Both the position numbers and the translations under genes were made by a program. The notes below the pieces were generated by a model. That model saw only the letters and a program-made list of their open reading frames with translations, had not been told where the DNA came from and searched no databases. 57,980 nt of DNA from Pseudonocardia kujensis (GTDB lineage: Bacteria > Actinomycetota > Actinomycetes > Mycobacteriales > Pseudonocardiaceae), in the NCBI RefSeq assembly GCF_021283305.1, contig NZ_JAJSOK010000048.1, positions 1-57,980 on the forward strand. The letters are read 5' to 3'. Below are positions 33,690-42,378 of this stretch, piece by piece; the first letter of the stretch is position 1, and each line of letters begins with the position of its first letter.

Positions 33690-33848
33690 GCAGCCGCGGT
33701 CCTCGTACGGGAAGCCGTCCAGCTCGGCGGTCTCCGGACGCCGCCGGTAGGACGACCGGATCTCGGAGATCTGGCCGTCCCGGGCGACGAACCGCTCCGC
33801 GCCGCGGGTGGCGACCCGCGCGTCCGTCCCCTGCGGACGCCACCACCG
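33690..33848 (-). pseudogene. Remnant of an NTF2/SnoaL-like protein C-terminus
   Basis: Within the 358-base gap between rnj and ftsK, one minus-strand frame reads RWWRPQGTDARVATRGAERF then VARDGQISEIRSSY and AELDGFPYEDRG. This is the typical end of SnoaL/ester-cyclase-like proteins (a field of ...GVERFVVRDGRIAE..., then ...GFPYxERG). No start codon, N-terminal half or nearby stop accompanies it; the frame runs on toward ftsK. I read it as the leftover of a gene once present here. Chance similarity cannot be excluded. Confidence 0.4.
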
Positions 33849-33953
33849 GGCGTTTCCGGAAAGGGGTACCGCGGACCGCGGGCCGGCCCCCGCTCGCCGT
33901 CCGCGGCAGAGGTCGGGGGGCGGTGGACGCGTCGCGTCCCCGACCCCGGACGG

Positions 33954-35732
33954 CTAGACCGCGATGACCGTCGGCACGATCATCGGGCGGCGGCGGTAGG
34001 TCTCCCCCACCCACTTCCCGACCACGCGGCGGACGGCCTGGGCGACCCGGTGCGTGTCGGTGATCCCCTCGTTCTCGGTGCGGGACAGCTCGTCCTCCAC
34101 CATCGGGAGCACGGCGTCGAGCGCCTTCGGGTCGTCGGAGAACCCGCGGCCCGAGAGCGTCGGGCGCGAGACGGCCCGGCCGGTGTTCGCGTCGATCGCG
34201 ACGGTGATCGAGATGAAGCCGCCCTCGCCGAGCACCAGCCGGTCGGAGAGGACGCCCTCGCCGACGTCGCCGACGAGGTTCCCGTCGACGTAGACCCGGC
34301 CGACCTCGACCCGCCCGGTGATCGCGGCCTTGCCGTCGACGAGGTCGACCACGACACCGTCCTCGGCGATGACCACGTTGTCCTCGGGCACGCCGGTCGC
34401 CACCGCGAGCGCCTTGTTCGCCCGCAGGTGCCGCCACTCCCCGTGCGCCGGCAGGACGTTCGACGGGCGCACCGCGTTGTAGAGGAACAGCAGCTCACCG
34501 GCCGGCGAGTGCCCGGACACGTGCACCTTCGCGTTGCCCTGGTGCACGACCTTGGCGCCGAGCCGGGTCAGCCCGTTGATCACCGCGAAGACGGCGGTCT
34601 CGTTGCCCGGGATCAGCGAGCTGGCCAGGATCACGGTGTCGTCCGGGCGGATCACGACGCTGCGGTGGTCGCCGCGGGCCATCCGGGACAGGGCCGAGAG
34701 CGGCTCGCCCTGCGACCCGGTGGAGATCAGGACCAGCTGTTCGTCGGGCAGCCGCATGGCCTCGTCGAGGTCGACGAGCAGCCCCTCCGGCACGTTGAGC
34801 AGCTCCAGCTCGCCCGCCAGGCCCATGTTGCGGACCATGGAGCGGCCGGCGAAGCAGACCTTGCGGCCGTGCTCGACGGCGGCGTCGAGCACCTGCTGGA
34901 CGCGGTGCACGTGGCTGGCGAAGCAGGCGACGATGATCCGCGACGGGGCCTTGGCGAAGACGTCGGAGATCACCGGGCCGATCTCGCGCTCGGGCGTGAC
35001 GAAGCCCGGGACGTCGGCGTTGGTCGAGTCGACCACGAACAGGTCGACGCCCTCGTCGCCCAGCCGCGAGAAGCCGGCGAGGTCGGTGAGCCGGTCGTCG
35101 AGCGGGAGCTGGTCGAGCTTGATGTCGCCGGTGTGCAGGACCAGGCCCGCGGGCGTGCGGATGGCGACGGCCAGCGCGTCGGGGATCGAGTGGTTGACCG
35201 CGAAGTACTCGCAGTCCCACGGCCCGTGGTGGACCCGGTCGCCCTCCTTCACCTCAAGCAGGTGCGGGGTGAGGTGGTGCTCCTTGCACTTGGCCGCGAC
35301 CAGGGCGAGCGTGAACCGCGATCCGACGACCAGCAGGTCCGGCTTCTGCCGCAGCAGGAACGGCACGGCGCCGATGTGGTCCTCGTGGCCGTGGGTGAGC
35401 ACGAGGACGTCGATGTCGTCGAGCCGGTGCTCGATCGCCCGGAAGTCCGGGAGGATCAGGTCGACGCCGGGCGAGTCCTCGGACGGGAACAGCACTCCGC
35501 AGTCGACGACCATCAGCCGGTCCCCGTACTCGAAGACCGTCATGTTCCGGCCGATCTCGCCGATGCCGCCGAGGGCGTAGACGCGCAGGCCGCCCTCGGG
35601 CAGGGGGGGCGGCGGTCCCGCGGGGAGCTCGGTCGGGTTGGTGGTCTCCGCCGGACGCGGCGGACGCTCGGGACCGCGCTCCCGGCGTCCCGATCGGCGG
35701 CGGCGGTCGTTGCGGGAGGAGGGACGACTCAC
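33954..35732 (-). CDS. rnj: Ribonuclease J
   Basis: 592-aa metallo-beta-lactamase/beta-CASP nuclease with endo- and 5'-exonuclease activity in RNA processing; equivalent to Rv2752c. Metal motif HGHEDH at residues 114-119; the beta-CASP part contains SGHSPAGELLFLYNAVRPSNVLPAHGEWRHL, and a C-terminal domain ends MIVPTVIAV. The first ~45 residues are an Arg/Pro-rich extension as in other actinobacterial enzymes. GTG start at 35732; AGAGG lies somewhat far upstream (12 nt), so the start is less certain. Lies downstream of dapA on the same strand with 100 bases between. Confidence 0.95.
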   Translation of the reverse strand: MSRPSSRNDRRRRSGRRERGPERPPRPAETTNPTELPAGPPPPLPEGGLRVYALGGIGEIGRNMTVFEYGDRLMVVDCGVLFPSEDSPGVDLILPDFRAIEHRLDDIDVLVLTHGHEDHIGAVPFLLRQKPDLLVVGSRFTLALVAAKCKEHHLTPHLLEVKEGDRVHHGPWDCEYFAVNHSIPDALAVAIRTPAGLVLHTGDIKLDQLPLDDRLTDLAGFSRLGDEGVDLFVVDSTNADVPGFVTPEREIGPVISDVFAKAPSRIIVACFASHVHRVQQVLDAAVEHGRKVCFAGRSMVRNMGLAGELELLNVPEGLLVDLDEAMRLPDEQLVLISTGSQGEPLSALSRMARGDHRSVVIRPDDTVILASSLIPGNETAVFAVINGLTRLGAKVVHQGNAKVHVSGHSPAGELLFLYNAVRPSNVLPAHGEWRHLRANKALAVATGVPEDNVVIAEDGVVVDLVDGKAAITGRVEVGRVYVDGNLVGDVGEGVLSDRLVLGEGGFISITVAIDANTGRAVSRPTLSGRGFSDDPKALDAVLPMVEDELSRTENEGITDTHRVAQAVRRVVGKWVGETYRRRPMIVPTVIAV

Positions 35733-35751
35733 GTGGTATGTGCCTCTTCTT

Positions 35752-35794
35752 GCTGAGCGGAGCCCGCGCGACGGACTCCGGCGCTGAGCGGAGC
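35752..35794. repeat. 12-bp direct repeat between dapA and rnj
   Basis: GCTGAGCGGAGC at 35752-35763 and 35783-35794, 31 bases apart, in the leader region of rnj. Confidence 0.55.
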
Positions 35795-35832
35795 TTGCGG
35801 AGCGAACATCGGCGCTGGTCGGAGGGGCCGGG

Positions 35833-36843
35833 TCAGCGGTAGGCGACCTCGGCCCCCAGGTCGGTGTCCGTTCGGGTGCCCAACGCTCCGTGTCCGGGGT
35901 GGGCGGGGCGGCCGTGCGGCACGCGGTCGGGGTCGAGCGCGACGCCGCCGGCCATCAGGTCCGCCGCGATCAGCGCGACCTGCTCGTCGGTCGCGGGCGG
36001 CAGGGGCAGCCGCGGCTCGCCGACGTCGATCCCCCGCAGGCGCAGCGCGACCTTGGAGAAGACCGCGCCGCCGACCCGGCCCATGCCGCGCAGCAGCGGG
36101 ATCATGGCGTAGTGCAGGTTGCGGGCGCGGTCGTGCTCGCCGGCCTCGAAGGCCTCCAGCATGACGCGCAGCCGGTCCGCCACGACGTGCCCGATCACCG
36201 AGACGAACCCGACGGCCCCGACCGACAGCCAGGGCAGGTTGACCGGGTCGTCGCCGGAGTAGTAGGCGAGCGTCGTGGTGGCGAGCACCTCGGTGCCGAC
36301 GCGCAGGTCGTTGCGCGCATCCTTGACCCCGAGGATCCGCGGGTGCTGGGCGAGCCGCTGCAGCGTCTCCAGCTCGATCGGGACGACGGAGCGCGGCGGG
36401 ATGTCGTAGAGCATCACCGGCAGGTCGGTGGCGTCGGCCACCGCGGTGAAGTGCAGGACCAGGCCGTTCTGCGGGGGCCTCGAGTAGTACGGGGTGACGA
36501 CGAGCAGGCCGTGCGCGCCCGCCTTCTCCGCCTCACGGGCCAGGCGGATGCTGTGCGCGGTGTCGTAGGTGCCGGCGCCGGCGATGACCGTCGCCCGCTC
36601 GCCCACCGCGCTCACCACGGCCCGGACCAGCTCGGACTTCTCCTTGTCCGACGTCGTGGGCCCCTCGCCGGTGGTGCCGTTGACGACCAGCCCGTCGTTG
36701 CCCAGGTCGACGAGGTGGGTGGCCAGTTCCTCCGCCTTCGCCAGGTCCAGCTCCCCCTCCGCGTCGAAGGGTGTGACCATCGCCGTCAGCACCTGGCCGA
36801 ACGGGCGACCCGGGGGCAGGGCCTGCGCGGAGGAGGGGCTCAT
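35833..36843 (-). CDS. dapA: 4-hydroxy-tetrahydrodipicolinate synthase
   Basis: 336-aa TIM-barrel enzyme joining pyruvate and aspartate semialdehyde in lysine/diaminopimelate synthesis. Schiff-base lysine K174 (ILGVKDARND), catalytic Tyr146 (LYDIPPR) and the threonine pair at 57-58 (NGTTGEG) are present. About 30 extra residues at the C-terminus (HGRPAHPGHGALGTRTDTDLGAEVAYR) lie beyond the normal end. ATG with TACCGT (36856-36851, minus) 7 nt upstream: leaderless. Precedes rnj, as in mycobacteria; dapB is at 42919-43665. Confidence 0.95.
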   Translation of the reverse strand: MSPSSAQALPPGRPFGQVLTAMVTPFDAEGELDLAKAEELATHLVDLGNDGLVVNGTTGEGPTTSDKEKSELVRAVVSAVGERATVIAGAGTYDTAHSIRLAREAEKAGAHGLLVVTPYYSRPPQNGLVLHFTAVADATDLPVMLYDIPPRSVVPIELETLQRLAQHPRILGVKDARNDLRVGTEVLATTTLAYYSGDDPVNLPWLSVGAVGFVSVIGHVVADRLRVMLEAFEAGEHDRARNLHYAMIPLLRGMGRVGGAVFSKVALRLRGIDVGEPRLPLPPATDEQVALIAADLMAGGVALDPDRVPHGRPAHPGHGALGTRTDTDLGAEVAYR

Positions 36844-36850
36844 GAGGGTG

Positions 36851-36856
36851 ACGGTA
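36851..36856 (-). promoter_or_regulatory. -10 element of dapA
   Basis: Minus-strand TACCGT, 7 nt before the ATG, overlapping the region just after the stop-proximal end of the TIGR03085-like gene. Confidence 0.45.
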
Positions 36857-36861
36857 CCGTC

Positions 36862-37488
36862 CTACAGCCCGCGGCCCACGCCCTCGTACGCCTCGACGTC
36901 GGTGACGGTCCCCTCCACCTCGACCCGGGAGGCGTCGCGGCCGAAGAGGTGCAGGACGATCTCGCCGGGGTCGCCGACCAGGGTGACCAGGCCAGGGCCG
37001 GTCTTGACGACGTACGCGGCGCCCTCCGGCCGGCGGAACACGACGCCGACCGGGACGCGGCGCAGCAGGAGTCGGCCCATCCGCGTGGCGAGCATCCACA
37101 GCTGCTCGTCGCGCGCGGGGTCCGACGCGCGAGGCTCCCAGCCGGGCTCGCCACGGCGGGCGTCCTCGTGGTGCACGAAGAACTCGGCGCCGTTGGCCAT
37201 CTCGTCGACCTTGCCGATCCGGTACGGCGACCACGGCGGCGCGCCCTCGCGGAGCTCGCCGATCATCGACTCCCACGGGCTGTCGGCGTACCCCGCCATG
37301 CCCTTCTGCGTGAGCGGGTGCAGCGCGGGAACCAGGATCCCGGGTGCCGCCCACGGCTGCCGCTCCCGGACGAGCAGGTGCGCGAGCAGGTCCCGGGTGG
37401 TCCAGCCCTCGCAGAGCGTCGGGCGGTCGGGCCCCAGCTTCTCCAGGGTGTCGGACAGGGCGGCACGCTCGTCGGTCGCAAGGCTCAC
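36862..37488 (-). CDS. TIGR03085-type DinB/maleylpyruvate-isomerase-like protein
   Basis: 208-aa protein of the DinB-like four-helix class. It begins SLATDERAALSDTLEKLGPDRPTLCEGWTTRDLLAHLLVRERQP, the TIGR03085 pattern, where the conserved His (LLAHLL, and later EFFVHHEDAR) usually bind a metal. Function unknown; relatives include mycothiol-dependent isomerases. GTG 37488 chosen because TAGCGT (37501-37496, minus) ends exactly 7 nt upstream; a GTG three codons earlier would overlap that -10. Lies between thyX and dapA on the same strand. Confidence 0.85.
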   Translation of the reverse strand: MSLATDERAALSDTLEKLGPDRPTLCEGWTTRDLLAHLLVRERQPWAAPGILVPALHPLTQKGMAGYADSPWESMIGELREGAPPWSPYRIGKVDEMANGAEFFVHHEDARRGEPGWEPRASDPARDEQLWMLATRMGRLLLRRVPVGVVFRRPEGAAYVVKTGPGLVTLVGDPGEIVLHLFGRDASRVEVEGTVTDVEAYEGVGRGL

Positions 37489-37495
37489 GGGCGCC

Positions 37496-37501
37496 ACGCT
37501 A
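37496..37501 (-). promoter_or_regulatory. -10 element deciding the TIGR03085-like start
   Basis: Minus-strand TAGCGT, 7 nt before GTG 37488. Confidence 0.45.
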
Positions 37502-37607
37502 TCGCCGGGAAACCGGTCGCGCCCGGCGTCGGGCCGATGTCGGTGCACTTCGGGACAGCGCCGCGACGACGAGGGCCGGGCGGCGCTCCGGCGGCCCTCC
37601 GTGACGA

Positions 37608-38360
37608 TCAGCCCTCCGTGACGAACGGGCTGCTGGCGATCTCCGTGCCGTCCTCGAGCTTCTGGACCTCGAAGTCGTTGAAGACGTTGGGCACCTCGGC
37701 CTGCAGCTGCCGCAGGCACTCGATCGCGAGCGCCCGGATCTCCACGTCCGCGTGCTCGGTGGCGCGCATGCCGATGAAGTGCCGCCAGGCGCGGTAGTTG
37801 CCGGTGACGACGATCCGGGTCTCGGTGGCGTTGGGCAGGATCGCCCGCGCCGCCTGCCGGGCCTGCTTGCGGCGCAGCGTGGCGTTCGGGACGTCGGCGA
37901 ACCGCTTCTCCAGACCCTCCAGCAGCTGCTCGTAGGCCTTCACCGACGCCTCGGCGGCGTCGAGGAACATCTGGTGGAGCTCGGGGTCGTCGGCGATCAC
38001 GTCCGGTTCGACCATCGCCGCGTCGCGCTCCGGGACGTAGCGCTGCGACAGCTGCGAGTACGAGAAGTGCCGGTGCCGGATCAGCTCGTGGGTGAGGCTG
38101 CGCGAGATGCCGGTCAGGTAGAAGCTGACCGTGCCGTGCTCGAGCACGGACAGGTGCCCGACCTCGAGGATGTGCCGCAGGTAGCCCGCGTTGGTGGCCG
38201 TGCGCGGGTTGGGCTTGTTCCAGGACTGGTAACAGGCCCGGCCCGCGAACTCGGCGAGGGCCTGCCCGCCGTCCGCATCCGTCTCCCACGGCACGTCGGC
38301 CGGCGGGAGGAACTCGGTCTTGGCGACGAGCTGAACCTTCGGCGGGACCGTCTGCGGCAT
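37608..38360 (-). CDS. thyX: FAD-dependent thymidylate synthase
   Basis: 250-aa flavin-dependent enzyme converting dUMP to dTMP. The ThyX signature RHR-x7-S is at residues 95-105 (RHRHFSYSQLS), and NYRAWRHFIGMRATEHADVEIR is the conserved dUMP-binding end. ATG 38360 chosen over one 24 codons upstream because it lies 7 nt after TACGCT in a PafBC-like promoter. Divergent from the ribbon-helix-helix gene; the gap carries a TGACGCC half-site array. Whether a folate-dependent ThyA also exists cannot be seen here. Confidence 0.95.
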   Translation of the reverse strand: MPQTVPPKVQLVAKTEFLPPADVPWETDADGGQALAEFAGRACYQSWNKPNPRTATNAGYLRHILEVGHLSVLEHGTVSFYLTGISRSLTHELIRHRHFSYSQLSQRYVPERDAAMVEPDVIADDPELHQMFLDAAEASVKAYEQLLEGLEKRFADVPNATLRRKQARQAARAILPNATETRIVVTGNYRAWRHFIGMRATEHADVEIRALAIECLRQLQAEVPNVFNDFEVQKLEDGTEIASSPFVTEG

Positions 38361-38367
38361 GGTCGGC

Positions 38368-38390
38368 AGCGTAACCGGAGGGGCCGACAG
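38368..38390 (-). promoter_or_regulatory. PafBC-like promoter of thyX
   Basis: Minus strand: CTGTCGGCC (38390-38382), 8 nt, TACGCT (38373-38368), 7 nt, ATG. Core CTGTCGG and spacing equal those at recA, lhr and the YcaQ-like gene; the last two bases of the 9-mer differ. Confidence 0.5.
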
Positions 38391-38399
38391 AACCGGCTC

Positions 38400-38461
38400 G
38401 GCGTCAGCGTGACGCCGCGACGGCGGTTGCATGATGTCATGAGTGACGCCATAGTGGCGTC

Positions 38462-38462
<1 letters not shown>
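38400..38462. promoter_or_regulatory. TGACGCC half-site array, operator of the RHH gene
   Basis: Everted pair GGCGTCA-GCG-TGACGCC (38400-38416); perfect inverted repeat TGACGCCA-TAG-TGGCGTCA (38444-38462); between them GTCAT-GAG-TGAC (about 38436-38447). The second palindrome covers a -10-like CATAGT (38450-38455) and the first base of the ATG at 38462. Typical of autorepression by a ribbon-helix-helix protein, here the product of the gene itself. Confidence 0.7.
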
Positions 38463-39015
<553 letters not shown>

Positions 39016-39019
<4 letters not shown>

Positions 39020-39930
39020 GCGCGATGACCGAACCGAACGAGGACCTGGTCCGCCAGCAGGCCTGGACCTGCGACGAGCCCGCCGAGCTCGAGGTCGCGA
39101 TCGACGTCGGGCGGGTGCGGGTCGAGCTGAACGACGCCGCCACCGAGGTCCGGGTCGAGGTGCGCCACGAGCCCGACGCCGACAGCCCGTGGGAGCAGGG
39201 CATCACCGGGCTGCTCAACTGGCTGGGCTCCGCGACCGGCGACGTCGCCCGTGACCCCGGCGCCGCCGCGGTCCGCGCCGCCGAGATCACCTGGTCCGAG
39301 GGCGCACGGCGGCTCGTGGTGCGCTCCACCCAGGACCTGCCGCTGCGGGTGGTGCCGCTGGCGGTGACGGTGTGGGCACCGGCGGGCTCGCGGCTCGCCG
39401 TGCGCACCGGGGCCGGCGACGTCACGGTCACCGGGCGCTCCGGCTGGGCCGCCGTGCGGACCGGCTCCGGCGACGCCCGGCTCGACGAGGTCACCGGCGC
39501 CCTCGAGGTCACCACCGGGTCCGGCCGGGTCGAGCTCGGGATCGTGGGCGCGGAGGCCAAGCTGCGCACCGGCTCCGGCGGGATCGCGGCCGCCGCCCTC
39601 TCCGGCCCGACGACGGTGAAGGCGGGCTCCGGCGACGTCTCCCTCGGCGAGGTCCACGCCGACCTCACGCTGAAGACCGGCTCCGGCGACGTCGAGGTGG
39701 CCGACGCCTTCGCCGGCCGCTTCGACCTCACGACCGGCTCCGGCTCGATCCGCGTCGGGGTGCACTCCGGGGTCGCCGCCGAGCTCGATCTCACCTCGGG
39801 CTCGGGCCACGCGCGCAGTGACCTCGAGGTCGGCCGGGTCGCCCCGGCCGACGCGCCGCCGCTGCGGGTGACCGGCCGCACCGGCAGCGGGAACATCCGC
39901 ATCACCCGCGCTGCCGCCGCTGCGGTCTGA
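39016..39930 (+). CDS. DUF4097 beta-repeat protein
   Basis: 304-aa protein built of ~20-residue repeats around (R/K)TGSGDV: VRTGAGDVTV, VRTGSGDARL, VTTGSGRVEL, LRTGSGGIAA, VKAGSGDVSL, LKTGSGDVEV, LTTGSGSIRV. It is the DUF4097 'putative adhesin' fold, predicted right-handed beta-helix. No signal peptide or membrane helix, so probably cytoplasmic. GTG 39016 overlaps the upstream stop (GTGA); ATG 39025, with AGGGG 8 nt upstream, is the alternative. Such genes often follow an HTH or RHH gene in actinobacteria; molecular role unknown. Confidence 0.87.
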
Positions 39931-39979
39931 GGGGTCCACAACGACGAGCGGGCGGGAGCGACGGGACAGGGACGACGAC

Positions 39980-40006
39980 GGCGCGTCCGGCAGGTCCGGG
40001 CGCGCC
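39980..40006. terminator. Bidirectional terminator, DUF4097 / YcaQ-like
   Basis: GGCGCGTCCGG (39980-39990) pairs with CCGGGCGCGCC (39996-40006), 11 bp with one G-U, around CAGGT. Between convergent genes; the remaining gap to 40066 is C-rich (CTCACCCCGCCG repeats) and holds no gene. Confidence 0.7.
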
Positions 40007-40066
40007 GCCGGCGTTGCCGACCCGGCTCTCCCCCCGCCGCTGTCCCCGGCTCTCACCCCGCCGCCC

Positions 40067-41290
40067 TCACCCCGCCACACCCGCCAGCGCTCCCGCGAGA
40101 TCGCCCCGCTCCCCCACGGCCACGCCCTCGAGCCCGAGCCAGTCCGCCATGTGCCGCAGCTCGGCGGCCAGCTCCGCCGCCACCCGCGGCACCTCGGCGC
40201 CCGCCTCCGCGAACGCCCCCTGCACCCGCAGCAACCCGGCCGACCGGTCGGCCTTGAGGTCCACCCGGGCGACCAGCTCGCCGTCGAGCAGGAACGGGAA
40301 GACGTAGTAGCCGAACTCGCGCTTCGGCTCGGGCACGTAGATCTCGATGCGGTACCGGAAGCCGAAGATCCGCTCGGTGCGCTCGCGCTCCCAGATCAGC
40401 GGGTCGAAGGGGCACAGCAGCGCCCGCCCCTCGATCCGCCGCGGCACGCCCGCGCCGGGCGCCCGGTACGCCGGGGACCGCCAGCCGCGCACCGCGACCG
40501 GCTCCAGCTCCCCCGCCTCGACCAGCTCCGCGACGGCCCGTCTGCTCTCCGCGGGTCCGAGGCGGTAGTAGTCCCGCAGGTCCGGCTCGGTGGCGATCCC
40601 CAGCGCCCGGGCCGCCCGCCGCACGAGCCCTCGCGCCGCCTCGCCGTGGTCCATCGGGTGGGCGGCGAGCACCGCGGGCGGCAGCACCCGCTCCGGCAGG
40701 TCGTAGAGCCGCCGGAAGTTGACCCGGGTGCCGGTGGTGAGCGCGCCGAGGCCGAAGAGGTACTCACAGATCCGCTTCACGTCCGACCGCTCCCACCACG
40801 ACACCCCTGGCGGGCGCGGCTTCCCCGCCGCCCCGCCCAGGGCCGTCTCCAGCGCCCCGGCGCCGACCGGGCCGAGTTCCTTGACCGCGGCCAGCACGTC
40901 GTCGACCAGGGCGGGTTCGCGGTCGGCGAGCTGCGCGTAGTGCCGCCACCACCCCGGCCGCTTCGCCCCGGACAGCAGCAGCGGCCAGTCCTCGACGGGC
41001 AGCAGGCTCGCCTCGTGCGCCCAGTACTCGACCATCAGCCGCGGGCGACCTGCGGTGTGGTGCCAGGCCGCCGCGTCGAGCAGGTCGCGGGGGTAGGCGC
41101 CGAGCCGGCTGAAGACGGGCATGTAGTGCGCCCGCACGGCGACGTTGACCGAGTCGAGCTGCAGCAGCTGGACCCGGCCGAGGACACGCTGCAGGTGCCG
41201 CCGGGTCACCGGGCCCGACGGGCGGGGGTCGGCGAAGCCCTGCGCCGCGAGCGCGGTCCGGCGCGCGACATCGGCCGAGATCGTCCTCAC
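40067..41290 (-). CDS. Winged-helix YcaQ-family DNA glycosylase-like protein
   Basis: 407-aa HTH_42 protein. Conserved features: GRVQLLQLDSVNVAVRAHYMPVFSRLG near the N-terminus, QxD-type LQLDSVNV, WAHEASLLPVEDWPLL, and LLCPFDPLIWERERTERIFGFRYRIEIYVPEPKREFGYYVFPFL at the C-terminus. Relatives AlkZ/YcaQ unhook interstrand DNA crosslinks; the family role here is by homology. ATG 41299 is possible, but GTG 41290 sits 7 nt after the -10 of a PafBC-like promoter whose -10 overlaps that ATG. Damage induction would match a repair role. Confidence 0.88.
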   Translation of the reverse strand: MRTISADVARRTALAAQGFADPRPSGPVTRRHLQRVLGRVQLLQLDSVNVAVRAHYMPVFSRLGAYPRDLLDAAAWHHTAGRPRLMVEYWAHEASLLPVEDWPLLLSGAKRPGWWRHYAQLADREPALVDDVLAAVKELGPVGAGALETALGGAAGKPRPPGVSWWERSDVKRICEYLFGLGALTTGTRVNFRRLYDLPERVLPPAVLAAHPMDHGEAARGLVRRAARALGIATEPDLRDYYRLGPAESRRAVAELVEAGELEPVAVRGWRSPAYRAPGAGVPRRIEGRALLCPFDPLIWERERTERIFGFRYRIEIYVPEPKREFGYYVFPFLLDGELVARVDLKADRSAGLLRVQGAFAEAGAEVPRVAAELAAELRHMADWLGLEGVAVGERGDLAGALAGVAG

Positions 41291-41297
41291 GGGACGC

Positions 41298-41320
41298 ATG
41301 CTGCCAGGCCGCCCCGACAG
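41298..41320 (-). promoter_or_regulatory. PafBC-like promoter of the YcaQ-like gene
   Basis: Minus strand: CTGTCGGGG (41320-41312), 8 nt, CAGCAT (41303-41298), 7 nt, GTG 41290. The 9-mer is identical to that at recA, and GGAAACTGTCGG is shared with the lhr promoter (GGGAAACTGTCGG). Confidence 0.6.
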
Positions 41321-41331
41321 TTTCCGGACGG

Positions 41332-42309
41332 TCAGCGCGCGGGTGGCGGATCCGGGACGGGTTCGGCGGCGAACTCGTGCGCCGCGCCGGCCGGCCGGCG
41401 CTCCGCCCGCACCACCAGCACGACCGCGACCAGCACGATCAGCCCGCCCAGGCCCTGCAGCAGGGTGAACCGCTCGTCGACCAGCAGGACGCCCAGCAGG
41501 ACCGCGATCACCGGGTTCACGTAGGCGTAGGTCGCGACGGTGGACACGGGGAGGCCGCGCAGCGCGATCGCGTACGCGCTGAACCCACCGAGGGTGGCCA
41601 GCGCGGCGGCCACCCAGATCCACCAGGTCGCCGCGGGGAGTGCGGCGAGGTCGACCCGCCCGCCCGCCGCCGTCCCGACCCCGATCATGATCAGGCCGCC
41701 GGTCACCATCTGCACCGTGGCCAGCGCGAACGGACTCGGCGGAACCGGCAGCCTCGTGGTCGCGTAGGTGCCCGAGGCCCAGCCCAGCCCGGCCAGGACG
41801 ACCAGCCACGGCCCCCACCACGCGCTCCCGGCCGTGCCGCCGGATCCCGGTCCGGCGAGCACCAGCACTCCGAGCCCGACGAGCCCGACCAGCACCCCGA
41901 CCAGCGTCGCCGGGCTCGGCCGGTCGCCGAAGAGCGTGCGCAGGACCGCGATGTAGAGCGGCACGACGGCCAGCAACAGCGCCGCGAGGCCCGACGGGAT
42001 CTGCGTCTGCGCCACGGCGACCAGGCCGTTGCCCCACGCGGGCAGCAGGAGCCCGGAGAGCATCGTCGTGAGCAGCTGCGGCCGGCTCATCCGCAGCCCG
42101 CGCGGCCCGGAGACGAGCAGGACCAGCAGCCCGAGCGCGACCCCGGCCGACAGGAACCGGAAGCCCCCGGCCAGCAGCGGCGGCACGTGCGTGATCAGCA
42201 GCCGGTTGAGCAGGTAGATCGAGCCCCAGAGCAGGTAGACCAGCGAGAGCGCCACCCAGGCCGTCCGGGCGCCGGACGGACGATCGTTCACATCGTTGCA
42301 CGCTGCCAT
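41332..42309 (-). CDS. EamA-family (DMT) transporter
   Basis: 325 aa, ten predicted membrane helices in two EamA repeats: WVALSLVYLLWGSIYLLNRLLI ... and WLVVLAGLGWASGTYATTRL ..., ending LLQGLGGLIVLVAVVLVV and a Pro/Ala-rich tail. RhaT/YedA-like metabolite exporter; substrate unknown. The ATG at 42309 opens the N-terminus MAACNDVNDRPSGARTAW. Divergent from a GNAT acetyltransferase gene (69-base gap), which may share its biology. Confidence 0.9.
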   Translation of the reverse strand: MAACNDVNDRPSGARTAWVALSLVYLLWGSIYLLNRLLITHVPPLLAGGFRFLSAGVALGLLVLLVSGPRGLRMSRPQLLTTMLSGLLLPAWGNGLVAVAQTQIPSGLAALLLAVVPLYIAVLRTLFGDRPSPATLVGVLVGLVGLGVLVLAGPGSGGTAGSAWWGPWLVVLAGLGWASGTYATTRLPVPPSPFALATVQMVTGGLIMIGVGTAAGGRVDLAALPAATWWIWVAAALATLGGFSAYAIALRGLPVSTVATYAYVNPVIAVLLGVLLVDERFTLLQGLGGLIVLVAVVLVVRAERRPAGAAHEFAAEPVPDPPPAR

Positions 42310-42378
42310 GCGGACAGCGGCGGGCCAACCCCTCGGCCGGTGTCGGGCGTCACCCCGGCACCGGGTACGAATGTCCGC

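Noticed and set aside
33662..33967. A 101-codon plus-strand frame in the rnj-ftsK gap
   Set aside because: Arg/Pro/Ser-rich without a promoter or ribosome site; it is antisense to the NTF2-like fragment.
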